The position numbers and the translations under genes are program-made. The notes under the pieces were generated by a model. It was given only the letters and a program-made list of their open reading frames with translations, did not search any database and was not told where the DNA came from. A stretch of DNA of 64,000 nt from assembly GCF_033954835.1 (NCBI RefSeq), contig NZ_CP121471.1, positions 5,326,501 to 5,390,500 on the forward strand, in the 5' to 3' direction. The DNA is from Thiorhodovibrio frisius (GTDB lineage Bacteria; Pseudomonadota; Gammaproteobacteria; Chromatiales; Chromatiaceae). Shown here piece after piece: positions 55,496-63,365 of this stretch; the stretch's first letter is position 1; every line of letters begins with the position of its first letter.

Positions 55496-56296
55496 TCAGA
55501 AGACCAGGCACTTCTGTGCGCCGCTGCCTTGCGTCTGGAATTTGGGAAACTGGGCGAGGATGTGTCGGCGCTCAGCCGGTGTTGAATACCCGAGTTTTGC
55601 AAGCGCTTGGCCGACCTCCGAGGAACTGTAACCGCCTCCTGGTTGTTTCTGGCAGTTTGCTCGCACATATGCCACGGCTGCGGCGACCTCTGTTTTGACG
55701 GTGTCTGACGGTGCTGACTGAAGTGGGGTTGGGCTCGGCGCGGTTCGCGCTCCTGTTGGCGTTACCGTGATCACTGGCTCCCTTGAAGACTCGATTGGGC
55801 TGGGAAGCAAGAGGGTTAATAGATTGGTGCGTCGTGCCGTTGGCACTTCGCCGTCGGAATAAGCGACAAACAGGCGCACGCCAGAGCGTTTGATCTGCTC
55901 CGCCGCGTCAAGCAAGAGCGTATCGCGCGAGACGATGACCACACGCGTCTGGTTAAGCCGGTGTTCGGCCATCCCCTCCCCCAGGGCGAGGATCAGCGCA
56001 ATATCCGCAGCATTGGGGCGACAGGGGACGGAGAGATTCTCGATCGGCAGGTCAGGGATCTGTTCCCGCAGGGCGTTGATCCAGGATTCGTTACGGTTCG
56101 CCTTGTTGTTACCCGCCACGATAACAAGGGCGATGTGACCCCCGATATCCTGTTGCAAGACTTCGACAAGCGCGGCAGCGCTATGAGCGGATTGATTGTC
56201 CGCGTCGATATAGAGCGCAAACGCGATCCGATCACGCTGTGACGAACGGCCATCTGGGTTGTGCGTGTAGGCATCAGCGCTCAAGGCATCGTTCAT
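55496..56296 (-). CDS. NYN-domain (PIN-like) protein
   Basis: The 266-residue protein has an N-terminal NYN/LabA-like nuclease fold (about residues 22-150): ALYIDADNQSA with the first acidic pair, NAADIALILALGEGM with Asp, and VIVSRDTLLLDAA. A Pro/Thr-rich linker follows, then a C-terminal domain of about 65 residues (YSSSEVGQALAKLGYSTPAE) that looks like a small winged-helix module. NYN proteins are RNases or RNA-binding regulators. It lies in the accessory region beside toxin-antitoxin genes. Confidence 0.78.
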   Translation of the reverse strand: MNDALSADAYTHNPDGRSSQRDRIAFALYIDADNQSAHSAAALVEVLQQDIGGHIALVIVAGNNKANRNESWINALREQIPDLPIENLSVPCRPNAADIALILALGEGMAEHRLNQTRVVIVSRDTLLLDAAEQIKRSGVRLFVAYSDGEVPTARRTNLLTLLLPSPIESSREPVITVTPTGARTAPSPTPLQSAPSDTVKTEVAAAVAYVRANCQKQPGGGYSSSEVGQALAKLGYSTPAERRHILAQFPKFQTQGSGAQKCLVF

Positions 56297-56512
56297 CGCA
56301 GTTCCCCGGCAAAGCCATTTCCAGAAAATACGCTTTGCACTCCACTGTGGCCTCGGTTATCCGTTGATCAATGTTCGTCAGGCGCGGACGCACGGCCGGG
56401 CGCATCACGCCTTAACCCGGTTAACGGTGCAGTCCTCAATGAGTGTTGCTACCATCCGCATCACAAGCCGTTACTCGACCACAAGTGGCTTAGCCGCCCT
56501 CATTGAATCGGG

Positions 56513-56815
56513 TTAACATCGGTGCCATTCCTGCTGATAACCCGGCTGATTCTCCTTCCCGTAACAGTAACCCCGCTGCCCGAGCAAAAAAGCGATGTAG
56601 TCGCGCGCACCGCATGCCTGCCAAGTTGCAGCCTCTTCGCCCGAACCACCACGGCAGGCATCGTTGTAGTAGCTTTCATCTTGAAAAAGCCGAATCGTCT
56701 CCGGGTCTTGGGCCACGACAGCCCCGGCCATTCCAAAGCCAAAAATATATAACAAGGCCCCGATGTGATTACGCGAGGCGAGCTTTGCAGTTCTAGGATT
56801 TACATTTTGCAACAT
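56513..56815 (-). CDS. Small Cys-rich exported protein
   Basis: The 100-residue protein has a hydrophobic N-terminal segment (HIGALLYIFGFGMAGAVVAQ) and a mature part with four Cys: YYNDACRGGSG, WQACGARDY, GYCYGKENQPGYQ, WHRC. The spacing suggests a disulfide-stabilised fold and resembles a family of short uncharacterised exported proteobacterial proteins. An AT-rich stretch upstream (about 56780-56860) is a likely promoter area. Confidence 0.6.
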   Translation of the reverse strand: MLQNVNPRTAKLASRNHIGALLYIFGFGMAGAVVAQDPETIRLFQDESYYNDACRGGSGEEAATWQACGARDYIAFLLGQRGYCYGKENQPGYQQEWHRC

Positions 56816-57017
56816 CGTTTTTTAAATCCTTCCAGAAAAAATATATCTACACACATGGTTCAGCGATTCTTCAAAAGAACAATTCGACCCCGGCCCCTTT
56901 TGTCTAAAGCTCGTAGTCGATCAACAGCGCCAAGTCTATTGAAGCGCGAAGTTGTCCCGGCTGAAAAGTCTCCCTTGAGAGTCAATTTGAGCCTGGACCC
57001 TTTTCTTATTCTTCTAT

Positions 57018-57284
57018 TCATAACTGGGCTTGTTCACACTGTTCTAGCCGTTCCTTCAAGAATATATTCAACAGCGTTTCCTCGCTCACGCCGCGCTCGT
57101 ATGCAAGTACCCGTATTCTCGAGTACAAATCTAGATCCACGGCGAAATAATGGCGTTGCGAGGCGATGGCGACGTCCATTTCAACCGCGTTATCAGCACC
57201 GTGCTCGCTGGCATCATGTGCGTCCCAAAACGCGCCGATGTCCTGATAGCTTGCGCACTGCGATACGGAAGATTGGTTACCCAT
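57018..57284 (-). CDS. CopG-like antitoxin
   Basis: The 88-residue protein has AFWDAHDASEHGADNAVEMD, the pattern of CopG-type antitoxins, and a C-terminal ribbon-helix-helix-like segment (SEETLLNIFLKERLEQ). It overlaps the upstream toxin gene by 8 bases. The toxin-first order is typical for BrnT/BrnA-type systems. Confidence 0.75.
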   Translation of the reverse strand: MGNQSSVSQCASYQDIGAFWDAHDASEHGADNAVEMDVAIASQRHYFAVDLDLYSRIRVLAYERGVSEETLLNIFLKERLEQCEQAQL

Positions 57285-57561
57285 ATTTCTGTGTCTCCTT
57301 GGCTGTCATATCGCGCGCCGAAACAATGATCGCGCGGCGATCTTGGGTGTAGACGAAGAAAACGCTCAGCAAGCGACCACTGTCAGTGCGCCCAAATGCC
57401 GCATACACGTCCTCGCCGGGGACATAGCCAGCTTCCTTCAAGCGAAAGCGCGGCCGATTCTCCAGCACTTCGATCACTTCAGACTCTTCGACACTGTGCT
57501 TCCAACGCAGTTTTTCGACAATGTCCTCGAGCCAGACAAGTTGTTCGATGCGTAACGGCAT
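57277..57561 (-). CDS. BrnT-like toxin
   Basis: The 94-residue protein shows the BrnT/DUF4258 pattern: WKHSVEESEVIEVLENRPRF, YAAFGRTDSGRLLSVFFV, IIVSARDMTAKETQKYG. BrnT toxins are RelE-fold ribonucleases. The gene starts 8 bases after the stop of a short orphan frame that follows the restriction-modification gene. Confidence 0.78.
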   Translation of the reverse strand: MPLRIEQLVWLEDIVEKLRWKHSVEESEVIEVLENRPRFRLKEAGYVPGEDVYAAFGRTDSGRLLSVFFVYTQDRRAIIVSARDMTAKETQKYG

Positions 57562-57569
57562 GGCGTGCC

Positions 57570-57730
57570 CTACATATCTTGCATGTCGAACATAATCCGC
57601 TTGAGCTTCATCTCGGTCATCTTGACCTCGGAGTGCGGATCTTCGAGCGTGTGATCGTCGTTGACCCCGATGTGATCGAACCTGTTCTTCGCAGGCCCCT
57701 GGTCCCCACCATTCTCGGCGCGGTTTACCT
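57570..57730 (-). pseudogene. Orphan reading frame after the restriction-modification gene
   Basis: Directly after the type IIG stop, a second frame stays open for over 50 codons, reading NRFDHIGVNDDHTLEDPHSE and ending MKLKRIMFDMQDM. It lacks an early start codon and is out of frame with the enzyme. It is either a frameshifted original C-terminus or the tail of a lost gene. Confidence 0.3.
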
Positions 57731-60700
57731 CTACCCGTTCTCGACTAAGCGAATTTCGTCTTCGGTCAGGCCGTAAAGCTGATAGGTGAGCTGGTTCATT
57801 TCTGTTTCGGCGCTGGCGATTTCTTTATCCAACTGTTGAATTTCAGTGTCGATTTTCGTGATCTGCTCGTGGATGGCTGGGTTATCGGTCTTGCGGAGCT
57901 TGAGTAAGGAGGCGATCAGTCTCTGGGCGGTGAATTTTGCGGTTACGTTGGTGCGACGGGCTTTTTGCCGCCATTGGGCGGCGATGAAGGCGGCATCCGC
58001 TTCGTCGAGAAAAATGCCTTTGATGACGGCCACGCCGTCGGCAAGGAATTGAAGTTCGCCGAATTCCTCTGCTGCGTCGAGGGTGGCGCCGGGCCGGAGC
58101 AGCGCGTCGATGGTTTCCAGGCGGGCGGCCAGTTTCTTTTCGCGTTCGGCATTGGCCCAGGCGGTTCGTTCCTTGGCTGTCAGGTCCTCCGGGGCTTCTT
58201 TCTTCAGCTTGGCCGTCGGTTTCACGTCGGACCAGAACCAGCTTTCGCCCCGTTTGTCGTCGGCGCACTGGTCGCTGTCCAGGCGCTTGTCGATCATCAA
58301 TAACAGATCGCGACGGCGGGTGTGGAGGGTTTGCAGATTCTTGGCCTTTTCGGCGACTTGGGATTTTTGGTCGGGCGTGGCGCTGGGGATCGGTAGCGGG
58401 GCGATGAATTGTTTGTTGGCCGAACGGTAATCGTGCTGGAACGGCTTTGAGATTCGGCGCCAAACAAAGTTTGCGACAGGCGCATTAAGAATGCCACAAA
58501 GAAAAAAGAGATCGGATTGATCTACAACAATAATTCCATTGACATCAACATTGTCAAGATAAAATCCACCTAGGTTATCTGTGGCAGTGAATAAATTCAA
58601 TACAAGCCTAGGGACCATCAATTTCGGTAACTCTTGCTTATCTAAATTTTTTGGATAATTGTAAGCCCACCAGGAATCATCCTTATCCATTTTCCCCTTT
58701 TCGCGATTCCTCAAGTCGTTTTCACGTTTTTTTAGGTAGTTCCATGCCTTTGGGAAGCTTGATTCCATTTCCATTTGAGAAAAAAGATGTGGTTTCCCAT
58801 CTCGAATGTCGTAAGGATGCAGAAGAAAAGTGGTTGTTATTGGCGCTTGGTATCTTTTGGCCTCCGGCCCTGACACCAACGGATGCATAATAGCGTCCTC
58901 GATTTCGACCTCGAACGGGGCCTTTTTCCCTTTCGGTTTATGAAGGTAACGACCAGGGCCGACTTTTTCTAAATGATAGATGTAATCCGCACTGGTCTGA
59001 ATGCCGACCGTAATTCCTTTGGCAATTTCATCTAATCGCTGGCAATGGTTGTCCAGTTTTTGATAAAGCGTGCGCTCGAGGTTAGGCATCAGCACCCAAC
59101 TGTCTTCCGGCGGTAAATTCTCCAAAGAAATTGCATCACTGATTTCCCGCCATTCCACCCCGGCAATATCCTCCTTTCCGCTCGGCGCGAAAACACATCG
59201 CAACGAATCCCGCTCCTGCCCGGAAAAGAACTGCAAAGCCGTGTAGGTAATGGCTTCATCGAAAACCTGAAAACTCTTGAAATCGACCCAGCGATCAAGT
59301 CGCCGGGTGCGCTTTAACTTTTGGCGCAGTCCCTTGCCGTATTCGTTCACCATCCAGACATTCGGCGCGATATACCCCATTTTCCCGCTGGCGTTCAAAA
59401 GCTCCACGCCCTTCTCGATGAACGGGAGGTACATGTCGAAATTCCCGGTCTGGGTGCTCTCGTATAGTGGCTTGCCGTCTTCGCGTCGCGCCTCCAGCAG
59501 GTATTTAGCCACGTCTTCCTGAATGCGGCGGAAGTGCTGGAGCTTCACATAGGGTGGGTTTCCAATCACGCAGTCGAAGCCTGGTTCGTCTCCTTCGAAA
59601 ATTTCCGGAAAGGCCGTCTCCCAGTCGAAGGTATTCACCCGCTCCCGTTCGTCTTCCCCGAACAAATCCTGGTCGATGCCCAACTGGCGGTAAAAATCCG
59701 ATCCGATCAGGCTGTTGCCGCAGCGTATGTTCTGGTCGAGCGAGGTCAGCGGTCGATCCGGCAACGCGGTATGGAGCCACAGGGCGAGCCGGGTAATTTC
59801 GACTGATTCAGCATTGATGTCCACGCCATACAGGTTTTTGGAGAGAATTTCCCGCATGGCTTCGTGGGAGTCGAACAGCTGCTTCTGGCGGGTGGTGCGC
59901 TCCAGCTCCCGGACGATCCACTGCTTTTGCTCATAGAGGTACTTGAAGGCTTGAATCAGAAAGGCGCCGGACCCACAGGACGGATCGACCACTGTCAGCG
60001 CATTCAGTCGGTCCTCGTACTGCCGAAGCACGTCGATGTATTCGCCCACGGCTTTCACCGCGTCGGTCTTATTGCCTTTTCCGTGGTAGCGCCGGATGCG
60101 CTCTTCGTCGATGTCCGCGAAGCGGTCGAAGCCGAGCGTGGCGCGAATTTCCGCCAGCCGCGCCCCGACCGTTTCCTCCACGATGTAGTGGGTCACCCAT
60201 TCCGGGGTGTAATAGACGCCATCGCGCTTGCGCCGGGTCAGCTCCGTGAGGGACTCCCGCCCTTCGGCTTTGGCCTCCATGTATTCGAGCTCGGTGATGC
60301 TCTGCTCAAAAATCCGGCCCATGGCGGTTAGGGTCAGGGTTTTCTCGTCGCCTTCGTCCGTTGGCCCGAAGTTGTATTTGGCGGAAAAAAACAGCAGCGT
60401 GCGCGGAAACCGCAGCGCCCGCTCGGTGCTTTGCCCTTGGTTCTTCTCGCAGAAGATGCTGTTGGGCAAGCGCAGCGCGTCCATTTCGGCGTCGGCCTCG
60501 AACAAGCCGCCGTTGAATCGGTTGATCCGCTCCTCCCCAAAGGGGGTCCCGTCGCGCATGGCGGCGAACAAGCGCTTTACCGCGTCCCAAGCGTCCTGGC
60601 CGTCCGGGCTATAGAACTTGCTTTGGGAGATCTCGATCAATAAGTCCCGGAGCACGTTGGTGGGGAAGTTCAGTTCGGCTCCCATGTCCTCGCAGTAAAG

Positions 60701-61585
60701 GATGAATAGGCACCGATCCAAAAACCGCTGGGTGTGGCGCACCAGGCGGCGCCGTCGGCCTTCGGTTTCGTATTGGGGATTCAACTCCCGAAGCGCTCGG
60801 TACACTTCCTCTCGGTATGCTTGGTATTCGAGGTAAAACTCGTTTTCGAGCCCTTGCTCGAAGATGAACTGGTCGTCGAGCAGCTTTTCCAGCGGCGATT
60901 TCGCCACTTCGGCCAAGAGCCATGCGCGAGCGAACATGCGCGCGAAGACAAATCGCTCGAAAGCGGCCGCGCACCCTTCATCGAGCAGGGACAGGCCGGG
61001 GTCGCCGTCCGCTGGGCGAAGCACAAAACGCTGGAACTGCGCCTTGTTGCCGTATCGGTAAAGCCGGAACTCGTTCATGTCCGTCACCAGGCCCCAAGTC
61101 GGCAAGATGGCGGATGCACGGCCCGCGCGTGCCTCGCGTAGATAGTCCATGCACTGATCGACGGGCGAGCGTTGGTTGGTGCGCCCAAGCTGCGGCTTGT
61201 CGAGCCCGGAACGGTCGTCCTTGAATTCGCCGAGGACTTGGGGAATGTCGTCCATGTCCGGGCGACCGAAATAACCCATGGCGATGTCGGCCTTACCGGT
61301 TCCACCGCCAGACCCCGCGCCTTGCACCGCGAATTCTGGCATCAGCGTGTATCCCTGGCCTTTGTCTCCTTCGCCGCTTGCGGAATAGCCCCAGGTTTGC
61401 TTGAAAAACAGGTCGATAAAGGTACTGCCCGCCGCCGTTTCCTTCTGCCAGTCCTTATCGGCCCAGTTCTTCAGTCGGTCCAACAGCGACGGGGCGGCGT
61501 CGGACTTCTGGAAAGCCTCGAAATCCTTGGCCCAGATGGCCCGGAGATAGGCGGTATTGAAGAGGGGCTGGTGGCTTTCATTCAT
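57731..61585 (-). CDS. Type IIG restriction-modification enzyme (Eco57I-like)
   Basis: The 1,284-residue single-chain enzyme has an N-terminal PD-(D/E)xK nuclease (Asp100 in GKADIAMGYF, Glu120 and Lys122 in VLGEFKDD). A helical connector follows, then an adenine N6-methyltransferase with motif I VVDPSCGSGAFLIQ (about residue 530) and NPPY in CVIGNPPYVKLQ (about residue 675). The C-terminal 500 residues hold a TaqI-like target recognition region and a coiled coil. It should methylate one strand and cut outside its site; the specificity cannot be read. All catalytic motifs are intact. Codon use differs somewhat from the flanks, suggesting acquisition. Confidence 0.9.
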   Translation of the reverse strand: MNESHQPLFNTAYLRAIWAKDFEAFQKSDAAPSLLDRLKNWADKDWQKETAAGSTFIDLFFKQTWGYSASGEGDKGQGYTLMPEFAVQGAGSGGGTGKADIAMGYFGRPDMDDIPQVLGEFKDDRSGLDKPQLGRTNQRSPVDQCMDYLREARAGRASAILPTWGLVTDMNEFRLYRYGNKAQFQRFVLRPADGDPGLSLLDEGCAAAFERFVFARMFARAWLLAEVAKSPLEKLLDDQFIFEQGLENEFYLEYQAYREEVYRALRELNPQYETEGRRRRLVRHTQRFLDRCLFILYCEDMGAELNFPTNVLRDLLIEISQSKFYSPDGQDAWDAVKRLFAAMRDGTPFGEERINRFNGGLFEADAEMDALRLPNSIFCEKNQGQSTERALRFPRTLLFFSAKYNFGPTDEGDEKTLTLTAMGRIFEQSITELEYMEAKAEGRESLTELTRRKRDGVYYTPEWVTHYIVEETVGARLAEIRATLGFDRFADIDEERIRRYHGKGNKTDAVKAVGEYIDVLRQYEDRLNALTVVDPSCGSGAFLIQAFKYLYEQKQWIVRELERTTRQKQLFDSHEAMREILSKNLYGVDINAESVEITRLALWLHTALPDRPLTSLDQNIRCGNSLIGSDFYRQLGIDQDLFGEDERERVNTFDWETAFPEIFEGDEPGFDCVIGNPPYVKLQHFRRIQEDVAKYLLEARREDGKPLYESTQTGNFDMYLPFIEKGVELLNASGKMGYIAPNVWMVNEYGKGLRQKLKRTRRLDRWVDFKSFQVFDEAITYTALQFFSGQERDSLRCVFAPSGKEDIAGVEWREISDAISLENLPPEDSWVLMPNLERTLYQKLDNHCQRLDEIAKGITVGIQTSADYIYHLEKVGPGRYLHKPKGKKAPFEVEIEDAIMHPLVSGPEAKRYQAPITTTFLLHPYDIRDGKPHLFSQMEMESSFPKAWNYLKKRENDLRNREKGKMDKDDSWWAYNYPKNLDKQELPKLMVPRLVLNLFTATDNLGGFYLDNVDVNGIIVVDQSDLFFLCGILNAPVANFVWRRISKPFQHDYRSANKQFIAPLPIPSATPDQKSQVAEKAKNLQTLHTRRRDLLLMIDKRLDSDQCADDKRGESWFWSDVKPTAKLKKEAPEDLTAKERTAWANAEREKKLAARLETIDALLRPGATLDAAEEFGELQFLADGVAVIKGIFLDEADAAFIAAQWRQKARRTNVTAKFTAQRLIASLLKLRKTDNPAIHEQITKIDTEIQQLDKEIASAETEMNQLTYQLYGLTEDEIRLVENG

Positions 61586-61648
61586 TGTTTGATGTCCTTT
61601 TGCCTCGTCCGAGTGTTGCTCGGTGCCGCAGGCGACTGAAAGGATCAG

Positions 61649-61843
61649 TCAGCGATTTTGCCGGGTGGGCGAAGGCGCTGGTGAGTTTACAACTCCATCG
61701 GCGGTTTGTTCGATCAACGACAAGTCACGCAGCGCCGCCACATCCGCGCTCAGGCAGGCGCGATCACCCTGCAATGCGGTCGCCAAGCGCTCGATCAACG
61801 CCTCGCCAAGCGCCGATGTCACGGATGTCGGCTCGCTTTTCAC
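61649..61843 (-). CDS. Small protein upstream of the restriction-modification gene
   Basis: A 64-codon frame starts with GTG after CGGAG (about 9-base spacing), downstream of a good promoter-like sequence, and ends 63 bp before the type IIG start. The protein (SALGEALIERLATALQGDRA) is helical in its first half and polar at the end. No HTH typical of a controller protein is evident. It could be a leader or regulator of the enzyme gene, or a remnant. Confidence 0.4.
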   Translation of the reverse strand: MKSEPTSVTSALGEALIERLATALQGDRACLSADVAALRDLSLIEQTADGVVNSPAPSPTRQNR

Positions 61844-61866
61844 TCTGTGTTGCTCCGGGCAAACTG

Positions 61867-61895
61867 ATTATAGGAGAGTCATCATTCTCCATCAC
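61867..61895 (-). promoter_or_regulatory. Probable promoter of the restriction-modification transcript
   Basis: On the minus strand a perfect TATAAT (61867-61872) is preceded at 17 bp by GTGATG (61890-61895). Within the spacer GGAGA and TCTCC form an inverted repeat that could be an operator. It sits just inside the 3' end of the nucleotidyltransferase gene and points toward the small gene and the type IIG gene. Confidence 0.5.
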
Positions 61896-62382
61896 AACAA
61901 TCCGCAAGGGCAAGCAACTGATCAATGGCCGCGCGCAAGTCTTGATCGTCGATCAATGCCTCGACAAGAGTCACAAAGCGCATGGGAACCAGACCCAGTC
62001 CGCGCTCGATCCACAGAGTTGCCAAGAGCGGTCGCAACACATAGAGGTATTTCTTCAAACCGTGCAGCGTCGCATTGTCCTTGGCCAACAGCGGAAGGGC
62101 TTTGCGCAGTTCCCAGCCGTTGATGTCCAGATCGTCCGTGATGGGGTATTCAATCACCTCGCGACCGGCATGGACGCGCAAATACCAAGGCAGCGGATGG
62201 ACGCAAAGAAACCGCACGTCGAAGTCGCTGTCCGGCGAGGCAAAGCCCCAGGCGCGGCTACCGGATTCGCAGGCAAGGAGGATATGAACCTGATGATCCT
62301 GTTCGATGGCTGTCAGCCGGTTTTCGATCTCGGCACGGCGATGATCAACTGCGGAAGCGGATGGAGGTTCGGGAATGTGCAT
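61882..62382 (-). CDS. YcgL-type nucleotidyltransferase with internal deletion
   Basis: The 166-residue protein has the nucleotidyltransferase motif GSRAWGFASPDSDFDVR (Gly41-Ser42, Asp53, Asp55) and the typical C-terminal block KKYLYVLRPLLATLWIERGLG (shown in full context as two parts). Full members of the YcgL family are about 250-270 residues. Here NGWELRKALPLLAKDNATL is joined directly to HGLKKYLYVL, so the middle helical region of roughly 90 residues seems lost in frame. It may be inactive. Confidence 0.7.
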   Translation of the reverse strand: MHIPEPPSASAVDHRRAEIENRLTAIEQDHQVHILLACESGSRAWGFASPDSDFDVRFLCVHPLPWYLRVHAGREVIEYPITDDLDINGWELRKALPLLAKDNATLHGLKKYLYVLRPLLATLWIERGLGLVPMRFVTLVEALIDDQDLRAAIDQLLALADCCDGE

Positions 62383-62447
62383 ATCAGTCTGGCGATTGTG
62401 AGCTTCATCTTCCTCAGGCTCGGCCTGGACCCATTTATTTCATTTCT

Positions 62448-62673
62448 TTGATCGTTCGTGACTGTAACGAGTTGATCCAGCCCTGCTTGTGCTGCGCGCT
62501 CGGCGATCGCGCGGGTAAAAGGCTCTGAAATATCCACGGCATAGACTCGCCCCGTCGGCCCCACCGACTGCGCGAACAACAGACTGAACAAGCCGCTGCC
62601 CGCACCGACATCCGCCACCGCCTGACCGGGCTTGAGCGCCAGCGCCGCGAGGATTAATGGATGTTCTCCTGCT
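62448..62673 (-). pseudogene. Truncated duplicate of the methyltransferase gene (right direct repeat)
   Basis: Bases 62448-62655 match 54352-54559 at about 97%. The next 18 bases (62656-62673) match the methyltransferase leader including its AGGAG (54800-54817). The 240 bp between these parts in the full gene, including its start codon and signal peptide, are deleted, and the 3' third is missing too. It still reads in one frame but cannot make a functional enzyme. Confidence 0.85.
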
Positions 62674-62774
62674 ATTTCCGTAAGCTTCATGGGCTACAGA
62701 CCTGAGCTGGCCTGACCAGACCAAGCCGGCCAACACAACCGCTGTTTCACTCTAATGACTTCCCCGGGGCGCCT

Positions 62775-63365
62775 ATGCCACTTCATACCGGCAGACTCCT
62801 GCTGACACCAGAAGACCCCTTGAAAGCACCACCGGCGGAACCTCTGCGTAGCGCCCTGATGCAGGCCGCTTTCCTCGGCACCCCGCTCTCATTGGCAGGC
62901 TGCGCGCCAGACACCGCCGCCTTCGCCCTGGGAGACCGATTCTTCGACTTTGTCGGCTTTACCGGATGCGCGGTTCAGCTCGATGGCCTGCCAGATACTG
63001 CCGGCACCATCAGCGTTGGGGGCTGCCACCTCCGCCTCAATCCGGCCAGTGCGCAGCCCCGCTTTCTGCACGGACGCAATACCCGCCCGCCGCGCTGCCC
63101 GGCCTGCGGCAAGAGCTTGCACCAGTGGTCGAAACAGATGGCATCCTGGTCTTGGCCCGAGCACAGCGCACTCGCCTGCCCGGCCTGCTCAAAGGTCAGC
63201 GATGCCTGGCACTGGGATTGGCGCGGCCGAGCAGGCTTTGCCCGTCTGACCCTCGGCATCGAGGAAGTGTTCCCCGGCGAGGCCACACCTCTGCCAGGAC
63301 TCTTCGCATTACTCGAGCAAGCGAGCGACGGACTCTCCTGGCACTGGTTTGTCGTGCAGGACTAA
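62775..63365 (+). CDS. Hypothetical protein with zinc-ribbon-like Cys pairs
   Basis: The 196-residue protein has two CPAC motifs (RCPACGKSLHQW and ACPACSKVSDAWHW) that could bind zinc. The N-terminal half (FFDFVGFTGCAVQLDGLP) is not recognised. It resembles no named family that I know. The stop overlaps by 4 bases the end of the convergent phosphodiesterase-like gene. Confidence 0.65.
   Translation: MPLHTGRLLLTPEDPLKAPPAEPLRSALMQAAFLGTPLSLAGCAPDTAAFALGDRFFDFVGFTGCAVQLDGLPDTAGTISVGGCHLRLNPASAQPRFLHGRNTRPPRCPACGKSLHQWSKQMASWSWPEHSALACPACSKVSDAWHWDWRGRAGFARLTLGIEEVFPGEATPLPGLFALLEQASDGLSWHWFVVQD

Noticed and set aside
56765-57352. 195-codon plus-strand frame across the AT-rich spacer and CopG-like gene
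   Set aside because: Basic, low-complexity translation overlapping two supported minus-strand genes.
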